Translations under genes and position numbers: made by a program | Shown: one piece after another, positions 6,545 through 11,461 of the stretch | Numbering within the stretch: the stretch's first letter is position 1 | How the letters are laid out: the number at the start of each line of letters is the position of its first letter | Notes under the pieces: generated by a model | What the model was told of the DNA's origin: nothing | The model's database searches: none | The model's input: the letters and a program-made list of their open reading frames with translations, nothing else | From: XYC2-FULL-41-22 sp041666465 | GTDB taxonomy: Bacteria > Patescibacteriota > Gracilibacteria > UBA1369 > UBA12470 | Direction: 5' to 3' | NCBI GenBank assembly: GCA_041666465.1 | Contig: JBAYGX010000045.1 | Coordinates: 1-11,461, forward strand | Length of the DNA: 11,461 bases

Positions 6545-6627
6545 GGTTGTACCCGTCTTATGCGAAGTCCGTCCTAGGAAGGCGATATAAATCTCGAGGT
6601 AATTCTAAACATTTTTATCGCGAATTG

Positions 6628-6760
6628 GTGTCACTCTGTCACTATGTCACTTCCTCAACTTCTTCTAATTCTTCTTCATATCATCCTCTCCTCCAGACTC
6701 TCAGTCACCAACTCCTCTTCCATTCTCTTAACGCCTAACTTCCTAGCGCCCCTCCTATCC
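6628..6760. repeat. Octamer repeat region C, overlapping the 3' end of the MFS gene
   Basis: Three consecutive units GTGTCACT, CTGTCACT, ATGTCACT fill 6628-6651, followed by ACTTCTTCTA (6658-6667), exactly as in region A (2008-2030) apart from one extra unit and a short insertion. Further right, inside the last codons of the MFS gene, CCTAACTT-CCTAGC (6734-6747) shares 12 bp with region B, and another CCTA lies at 6754. Confidence 0.6.
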
Positions 6761-7896
6761 CTCGCCACCACCATAAACGCGATAATCAATATTGCGGTGC
6801 TAACCAAGAAGGGAATATTTTCGCGAATTTGAAAAAGAAAACCTGCCGCAATCGGTCCGATAATCATGGCAAGAGACATAACCGAAGATAGAACGCCGAG
6901 CGTCTCACCTTTCGCATTTTGATCGGCCTTAGCCGTGATTTGATTTGTCATTACGATACGAAGAATTGATTGCGAGAAAGTTGTTATCGTAATCCCGATA
7001 ATAAAAACCGTAAGACTACCAGTGCTCATTAATAAAAATCCGATGCCGAAAACAAGAAGCCCCCACATTTCAAGAGTCCTTTCTTTGAAGTTTTTTAACC
7101 AAAATCTTTTCAATAAAAATCCCTGATTAAAAGCCAAAACCAAGCCGGTTCCTGTCATAAAAACACCGGCAACAACAGATCCGAAGCCAAAAATATCTTG
7201 AATATATAGAGAAAAAATCGATTGCGTATTTACGGCTCCCAATGCAAAAGCGAACCATGCCAAAAACGGCAAGATAAGTGTTTTGTTTCCAAGCGAACGA
7301 ATCAATGGAGTGAAAGGATTTAGTTTAATTTTTTTCGCACGATTCATATTAAGATTAGTCTCCGGCAAAATAAAATAAGCCAAAATCGTGTTTGCCATTG
7401 CAAGGAATCCTACAAACCAGAAAGGCGTCGTGTGCGAAAAAGAACTCAATAGTCCTCCAATGAGAGGACCGACGATAAAACCTATTCCGAAAATCGCTCC
7501 AATCATGCCGAGGTTTGCAGATTTTTCCTTATCGGTTTTTGAAATATCAAGAAGATAACTCTGAGCGATTGGGAAATTCCCAGCCGCTAGTCCATCAACA
7601 ATTCTGCCGATAAACAATCCGATTATGCTATGCGTACCGGCGAAAATAAACCATCCGATAGAAGTACTCAAAATGCTCAAAATAAGCATCGGTCTTCGCC
7701 CCACCTTATCCGACAAAGACCCGAGCAAAGGCGCACTGAAAAAAGCGCAAAAAGAGAACACCGCAAAAAGCAGAGTTATCATGAAAGGCTCTGCGCCAAA
7801 AGATCTTACATAATACGGGAGGACGGGGATGACCACACCGAGTCCTATGACATCAACGAGAACAGTTAAGCCGATAATTGCTTTTTGTTTATTCAC
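6676..7896 (-). CDS. MFS drug/solute exporter, DHA1 (TetA-like) type
   Basis: 406 aa with 12 predicted membrane helices. Motif A in the loop between helices 2 and 3 reads GSLSDKVGRRP (about 59-69), and helix 5 has the antiporter motif C, GIGFIVGPLIGGLL (about 136-149), both typical of proton-driven DHA1 exporters such as TetA and Bmr. The substrate cannot be told from sequence. The start is a GTG 12 nt after the stop of the CDF gene, so it is the last gene of a three-gene minus-strand unit. The charged C-terminal tail (about 380-406, many E and R) is encoded by purine-rich sequence that belongs to repeat region C, so the tail may be a repeat-derived addition and not ancestral. Confidence 0.88.
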   Translation of the reverse strand: MNKQKAIIGLTVLVDVIGLGVVIPVLPYYVRSFGAEPFMITLLFAVFSFCAFFSAPLLGSLSDKVGRRPMLILSILSTSIGWFIFAGTHSIIGLFIGRIVDGLAAGNFPIAQSYLLDISKTDKEKSANLGMIGAIFGIGFIVGPLIGGLLSSFSHTTPFWFVGFLAMANTILAYFILPETNLNMNRAKKIKLNPFTPLIRSLGNKTLILPFLAWFAFALGAVNTQSIFSLYIQDIFGFGSVVAGVFMTGTGLVLAFNQGFLLKRFWLKNFKERTLEMWGLLVFGIGFLLMSTGSLTVFIIGITITTFSQSILRIVMTNQITAKADQNAKGETLGVLSSVMSLAMIIGPIAAGFLFQIRENIPFLVSTAILIIAFMVVARDRRGARKLGVKRMEEELVTESLEERMI

Positions 7897-7908
7897 GACA
7901 TGCTTTAG

Positions 7909-9288
7909 TTACGAATCATTTCTGGAAGTCTCTACATGGACCACAACTCTTTTTACATCCGGAATTTTTTCCTTAATCAGAAATTCGAGTTTGGTAGAGG
8001 CTTCGTGAGCGGTTTCAACGGTAGATTTTTTATCGATAATGCAGTGCAAAGTGATAAAAAGTTCCTTGCCGATTTTCTTGATTGAAATATCGTGAACATC
8101 GGATAATCGTTTAACGCCTTTTATGGATTGTTGGATTAAATTTTTCACCATCCTCTCCTCATCTTTCGAAACCTTGGTACTTGTTACGATTTCGGACTTG
8201 AGAGGTTCTATATGAGAGCTCAATTGAACATCGCCTCCCAGTTCTGCGATTATTATTTTTTCCAAAACGGTGGCTTCTCTGTGCGCTTTTTCCAGCGTCC
8301 ATTCCTCGGGAACCTCAAGGTCATAGCTAATATGTTTTTGTTTACCGAGAGCATCGACGATAATGTCGTGCACGGTCAAGTCTTGTTTTGCTGCAAGCAA
8401 TTGAACGATTTCAACGATAGTTTCATTTGTCAGATGTGTCGCTTTCGTATGAATAACGACATCGGCTTCCGGAATTTTCGCATGAATATTTTCCTCAACT
8501 TGCTTCACAATTTCATTAGCCTTTTCAACCGGCAATTTCCTTCCTATTTTGATAGTCATATCTATAAAAACCGAAGCTCCCAGAGGACGAGCTCTGACGC
8601 GATCGACACCGATCACGCCAACAACCGAATTTGCAGCCTCTTTAACAATTTCAGGAATTCCTTCCGGAGCCGTATCGACCAATACATCGATAGTCCTTTT
8701 CCCGAGAACATAACCGGCATGTAAAACGAACATAGAAACACAGATTGCAGCGATGCTGTCAGCACCTTTTACATCAAATGCGACGCAAACAAGTCCGACC
8801 AAAACAACAAGTGAACTATAAACATCAGAACTGAAATGAAGCGCGTCAGCTTCAAGCGCCTGACTCTTGGTTTCTTTCGCAACGCGATTGAGCGCGCGCG
8901 AACGAGAGATATCTATAATTATTGAAATAATTATAACTGCAAAAGCGTACCAAGTGACCTCGACTTCTATATTTTTCGCAATAAGTCTGTGGATTGATTC
9001 ATAAATAATCCATGCGCTTGTAAGAAAAAGAAGACCGGTTTCTATAAGAGCTGAAACGCTTTCAATCTTACCATGACCATAAGGATGTTCCGGATCTGCC
9101 GGCTTATCGCTTACCCTTACCGCAAAGAAGGTTAACAAAGCCGCGCCCAAATCAAGCGCCGAGTGTGCCGCTTCGGAAATAATACCCATACTTCCGGTCA
9201 TAATACCCGCAACAAGTTTCATGGCGGTTAGCAGGAAACTCGCCACGACTGAACTGAAAGCTACAGACTCTTTTTTGTTATGCGCCAT
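7909..9288 (-). CDS. CDF family divalent-cation exporter with extended C-terminal region
   Basis: A proton-coupled metal exporter of the cation diffusion facilitator family (FieF/YiiP-like). Six helices fill about 1-205. The membrane metal site is HSALD in helix 2 (H42, D46) and HFSSD in helix 5 (H151, D155). H42 replaces the first Asp of YiiP and gives an H-D-H-D set as in mammalian ZnT proteins, which favours Zn(II); this is inference. The cytoplasmic-loop site is D65, H68, H72 in the DPEHPYGHGK motif. Members are usually about 300 aa; this one has 459. After the normal dimerisation domain (about 210-283) there are two more regions of similar layout (about 305-365 and 395-455), each with a strand-helix-strand plan and ending near a V-x-V-H-x-E or S-H-I-E element. 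It overlaps the DedA gene by 28 nt and precedes the MFS gene by 12 nt. Confidence 0.92.
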   Translation of the reverse strand: MAHNKKESVAFSSVVASFLLTAMKLVAGIMTGSMGIISEAAHSALDLGAALLTFFAVRVSDKPADPEHPYGHGKIESVSALIETGLLFLTSAWIIYESIHRLIAKNIEVEVTWYAFAVIIISIIIDISRSRALNRVAKETKSQALEADALHFSSDVYSSLVVLVGLVCVAFDVKGADSIAAICVSMFVLHAGYVLGKRTIDVLVDTAPEGIPEIVKEAANSVVGVIGVDRVRARPLGASVFIDMTIKIGRKLPVEKANEIVKQVEENIHAKIPEADVVIHTKATHLTNETIVEIVQLLAAKQDLTVHDIIVDALGKQKHISYDLEVPEEWTLEKAHREATVLEKIIIAELGGDVQLSSHIEPLKSEIVTSTKVSKDEERMVKNLIQQSIKGVKRLSDVHDISIKKIGKELFITLHCIIDKKSTVETAHEASTKLEFLIKEKIPDVKRVVVHVETSRNDS

Positions 9289-9887
9289 TTCTTAACGTGC
9301 TTGTATATAAAAATTCCCAGCCCGAGAATGATAAGCCCAAGCACGAAAATATCAAGGATTTCACTATATTTCATAACCGTCTCCCAATTCTGCCTCAACT
9401 TATATCCGACAATTGCCAAAAACGCATTCCACATTCCCGCACCTATAATTGTATAGATGAAAAATTTAAAAATATTCATTCGGCTAATTCCGGCAGGTAA
9501 AGAGATGAGATGCCTGATAATCGGAATAAATCTGCTTATAAAAATCGTTTTCTGACCATGTTTTTTAAAGAAATTTTCCGATTGAACAAGGTGTTCATTG
9601 TTAAGCAAAAAATACTTTCCATATCTGTTTATAAAAGGTTTCCCGCCATACATACCGATATAATACGAGGCAAGAGATCCGGTAATACTTCCAAGCGTGC
9701 TCACTGCGATAACGGCGAAAAATGTGAACTCTTTTTGCGCAATCAAAAATCCTGCAAAAGGCATAACCGCCTCGCTTGGTACGGGGAAAACCATACTCTC
9801 CATAACCATAAGAATATAGACGCTTATATAGCCTGATGCATCTATAAAGTTAGTGATATACTCTGCGAGGAATTGACTGATACCCAT
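9261..9887 (-). CDS. DedA-family membrane protein (SNARE-associated/VTT domain)
   Basis: 208 aa, the usual size. The family signatures are present: the membrane re-entrant motif ES..FPVPSE (30-39), the glycine-rich GSITGSLASYYIG segment (66-78), and FISRFIPIIRHLISLPAG (115-132) followed by the MNIFKFFIYTIIGAGMWN helix start. DedA proteins are proton-dependent inner-membrane transporters; characterised members flip undecaprenyl phosphate or phosphatidylethanolamine, so an envelope lipid role is likely. First gene of the minus-strand unit with the CDF and MFS exporters. Its ATG is only 12 bp from the divergent lipoprotein ATG, and its predicted promoter lies inside that gene. There is no Shine-Dalgarno site. 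M27 is a possible alternative start, but it would remove family-typical N-terminal residues. Confidence 0.93.
   Translation of the reverse strand: MGISQFLAEYITNFIDASGYISVYILMVMESMVFPVPSEAVMPFAGFLIAQKEFTFFAVIAVSTLGSITGSLASYYIGMYGGKPFINRYGKYFLLNNEHLVQSENFFKKHGQKTIFISRFIPIIRHLISLPAGISRMNIFKFFIYTIIGAGMWNAFLAIVGYKLRQNWETVMKYSEILDIFVLGLIILGLGIFIYKHVKKWRITKKSL
9854..9862 (+). promoter_or_regulatory. Predicted extended -10 promoter for the lipoprotein, within the dedA-type gene
   Basis: TGATATACT is an extended -10 element (TGN plus TATACT, 5 of 6). No good -35 is seen at 17 bp, as is normal for extended -10 promoters. Transcription would start near 9869, about 31 nt before the ATG at 9900. Confidence 0.4.
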
Positions 9888-9899
9888 AATTTAAAATTT

Positions 9900-10961
9900 A
9901 TGAAAAAAAATCTCGCAGGAATTATAACACTAGTTCTGTTTTTTGGGGGATGTGGAAATGTTGAGCAAATTCAGGAGGATGCAGAAATCGTAAGCGACCC
10001 AGAGGTGGTCGAAGATACGATTGAAGTGGTCACGAGTGAAGACATCGCAAACGCAAACACGGATCCCGCATTCGAAATTACGGTTTATGATTCGTCAAAG
10101 GCTTATAATGGGACAACTATTTTTTCTGACAATCATGACGGTATGAACCCACGAATAGTTGAAGTGAATATGTTGGGAGAGGTTGTGTGGGAATACGATG
10201 TGCCAAAAGATTTGGCGAAATATAACAACCCGGGATTCGATGTTGAGAAGCTTGAGAATGGAAATATTTTATTTATACTTCCGGGAAATGGAATCTATGA
10301 AGTTGATCAAGCCGGCGAAACGGTTTGGTCTTATTTGGACACGAAAATCTCTCACGACATAGACAGGTTGCCGAATGGGAATACGCTTGTGGTTTTCGGG
10401 AACAGGGACACGCCGGAAGATGCGCAAGTAAAGGAGATAAGTCCTGAAGGTGAAATTGTTTGGTCTTGGCAGGCAAGTTCGTGTTTTACAGCTGGCGACT
10501 ATAAGCAAGATCAAGGCTGGACTCATACAAATGCAGCTACAAGACTTGATAATGGGAACACGCTTGTGAGCTTGAGGAATTTCAGCTTCATCGCTGAAAT
10601 TGATACAGAAGGAAACCTCGTGAGGAAAATTGGCGAAGGCGTACTTGAGGCTCAACACGACCCGAAGATGGAAGAGGATGGGGAAATTTTACTCGCAAAT
10701 CATACCGATCCGAATACAGTTCTCACATTAAATCCAGATACCGGCGAAATCACTTGGGAATATGTGATTGAAGAGGCATCATCATGGCCTGTTCGTGGCG
10801 CGGATAGATTGCCGAACGGAAATGTATTGATTACGGAAGCCGATAGACTTGTTGAAATTACGGTCGATGGAGAAATCGTGTGGGAACTTGCCTTGAAAGA
10901 TCCGATTGAACAAGGAGAAGGTTCGATGAAAGGTTTTTTTACATCACAGAGGATTCAATAG
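9900..10961 (+). CDS. Predicted lipoprotein with arylsulfotransferase-like beta-propeller
   Basis: 353 aa from the ATG at 9900. A lysine pair, a hydrophobic stretch and FFGGC (C18) form a lipoprotein signal peptide, although Phe at -3 of the lipobox is unusual. An acidic linker (about 19-60) follows, then a beta-propeller with repeated L-x-NGN-x-L ... E-I-x-x-x-G-E-x-V-W units (at about 118, 157, 216 and 303). The HDIDRLPNGNTLV block (152-164) is typical of the ASST/arylsulfotransferase Pfam families; other histidines at 209, 253 and 268 are candidates for the active site. Family members transfer sulfate between phenols, but many homologues are uncharacterised, so catalytic activity is not assured. 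It would be anchored outside the membrane. An upstream in-frame TTG (9873) is rejected because the signal peptide fits 9900. No near Shine-Dalgarno site. Its last 7 nt overlap the convergent third cysteine-rich gene. Confidence 0.8.
   Translation: MKKNLAGIITLVLFFGGCGNVEQIQEDAEIVSDPEVVEDTIEVVTSEDIANANTDPAFEITVYDSSKAYNGTTIFSDNHDGMNPRIVEVNMLGEVVWEYDVPKDLAKYNNPGFDVEKLENGNILFILPGNGIYEVDQAGETVWSYLDTKISHDIDRLPNGNTLVVFGNRDTPEDAQVKEISPEGEIVWSWQASSCFTAGDYKQDQGWTHTNAATRLDNGNTLVSLRNFSFIAEIDTEGNLVRKIGEGVLEAQHDPKMEEDGEILLANHTDPNTVLTLNPDTGEITWEYVIEEASSWPVRGADRLPNGNVLITEADRLVEITVDGEIVWELALKDPIEQGEGSMKGFFTSQRIQ
9921..9929 (-). promoter_or_regulatory. Predicted extended -10 promoter for the DedA/CDF/MFS unit, within the lipoprotein gene
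   Basis: Read on the minus strand this is TGTTATAAT, a perfect extended -10 element; no clear -35 is visible. Transcription would start near 9914, about 26 nt before the dedA-type ATG at 9887. Confidence 0.5.
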
Positions 10962-11461
10962 ACCTCTCTCAAATAACACTCTTCGCAATAAACAATCTCC
11001 GCGCGACAAGTGGTTTTTATATCTTTCCCGCATTTCGCACATTTCGAATCCAGTAATTTATAATCATTATGTGATTTAAGCCGAGCATAATGTCTTTCAT
11101 CCGGGCAAACGAGAGGAATCGGCAATTTCATTTTTTTATAAAAATTCAACTCCTGCGGAACAATTTTATATCCGCGTCCGCTTATTGTGCACTTCAAGGT
11201 TTGGTTACCGGAATCGGCAATTCGCTCGATATCAGGTAGCTGTTCTTCTCGCCATCGTCCTCCAAGTGCAAGCACTTGTTCTCGATTCAAAGGGAAATAT
11301 TCCTGCGCGATTGTTTCATTGTAAGCGAAAGGGGATAAGGAATACGGGAAATATTCGCCCCACTCACCGGCTTTCATCATGTGTTCAATAATTCGACCGA
11401 CTATAACCTCGTACTGCTCGGGAGAATATTGTTTGTTAAGGATGCAATAATTTTTATTCCG
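10955..11461 (-). CDS. Cysteine-rich zinc-ribbon repeat protein, paralogue 3 (C-terminal part, 5' end beyond the window)
   Basis: The frame is open to the window edge, giving 169 visible residues; the first methionine at 11380 is internal, because the residues before it (YCILNKQYSPEQYE) match paralogue 2 at the same place. Conserved parts: the EYFP block GEWGEYFPYSLSPF, NETIAQEYFPL, a KCTISGRGYKI segment, LPIPLVCPDERH and a final ribbon, CAKC-x14-CEEC, three residues shorter between the pairs than in paralogue 2 and with an additional Cys. It ends ...REVY like the ...GEMY of paralogue 2. It converges on the lipoprotein gene with a 7-nt overlap and no room for a separate terminator. Same unknown role as the other two. 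Confidence 0.85.
   Translation of the reverse strand, partial: RNKNYCILNKQYSPEQYEVIVGRIIEHMMKAGEWGEYFPYSLSPFAYNETIAQEYFPLNREQVLALGGRWREEQLPDIERIADSGNQTLKCTISGRGYKIVPQELNFYKKMKLPIPLVCPDERHYARLKSHNDYKLLDSKCAKCGKDIKTTCRAEIVYCEECYLREVY

Noticed and set aside
6545..6627. GGGT-TGT-ACCC hairpin (6545-6555 area) and the GCGATA/TATCGC pair as terminator for the convergent genes
   Set aside because: Stems are only 4 and 6 bp, the second with a loop of about 28 nt, and neither is followed by a T-run.
8212..8724. 170-codon plus-strand ORF
   Set aside because: Lies wholly antisense to the well-supported CDF exporter and encodes no recognisable domain; it is a shadow of that gene.
9873..9899. TTG start for the lipoprotein, just behind GAGGAA
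   Set aside because: GAGGAA directly abuts the TTG with no spacing, and the added residues would place polar sequence before a normal lipoprotein signal peptide.
1..11461. Alternative genetic code, CRISPR array, tRNA or rRNA genes
   Set aside because: TGA ends several genes in sensible places (184-182, 1299-1297, 6458-6460, 6678-6676, 10957-10955); the octamer repeats lack spacers of CRISPR length; no cloverleaf or rRNA signature was seen.

Overview
The window looks like a piece of a Candidate Phyla Radiation (Patescibacteria) genome, or a close relative. The main reason is the set of three very cysteine-rich proteins with terminal zinc ribbons; I know this protein type mainly from Parcubacteria, Peregrinibacteria and similar lineages. 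A TrmB-type regulator, AT-rich sequence, tight gene packing and frequent absence of Shine-Dalgarno sites agree with this. TGA is used as a stop by at least five genes, so the code is standard and not the TGA=Gly code of Gracilibacteria/Absconditabacteria. The phylum assignment is inference from gene content; no rRNA or tRNA is present to confirm it.

Layout, left to right. (1) 43-174 is a 132-bp non-coding element with 18-bp terminal inverted repeats and perfect 9-bp flanking direct repeats: a MITE-like insertion directly behind the stop codon of the first gene, carrying a terminator-like hairpin. (2) 182-2810 on the minus strand: a TrmB-family regulator, a four-helix membrane protein, a small two-helix membrane protein with spaced histidines, and an FAD-dependent amine-oxidase-like oxidoreductase, the last two coupled by an ATGA overlap. 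(3) 2811-2991 is a divergent control region with a good sigma70 promoter on the plus strand, a small palindrome in its spacer, and a second promoter facing the regulator. (4) 2992-6460 on the plus strand: two large paralogous cysteine-rich zinc-ribbon proteins with a 54-codon small ORF between them, followed by a 24-codon small ORF with a good Shine-Dalgarno site. (5) 6676-9887 on the minus strand, transcribed right to left: a DedA-family membrane protein, a CDF cation exporter with an enlarged C-terminal part, and an MFS exporter, with overlaps or very short gaps. (6) 9900-10961 on the plus strand: a predicted lipoprotein with an arylsulfotransferase-like beta-propeller; its start is 12 bp from the dedA-type start, and each gene appears to have its promoter inside the other. 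(7) 10955-11461 on the minus strand: the C-terminal part of a third cysteine-rich zinc-ribbon paralogue, cut by the window edge and overlapping the lipoprotein tail to tail.

Outside the genes the most notable structure is a set of degenerate 8-bp-period repeats at three places (about 1929-2030, 2953-2991, 6628-6760). They share exact words (NTGTCACT, CCTAACTT, ACTTCTTCTA) and run into the 3' ends of two genes and the 5' leader of a third.

How the genes may work together: the regulator sits back to back with the first cysteine-rich gene and could control it. Cysteine-rich zinc-binding proteins next to a predicted Zn-type exporter would fit a metal-handling neighbourhood, but that link is inference from proximity only. 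The cysteine-rich paralogue family is the best candidate for undescribed biology here.
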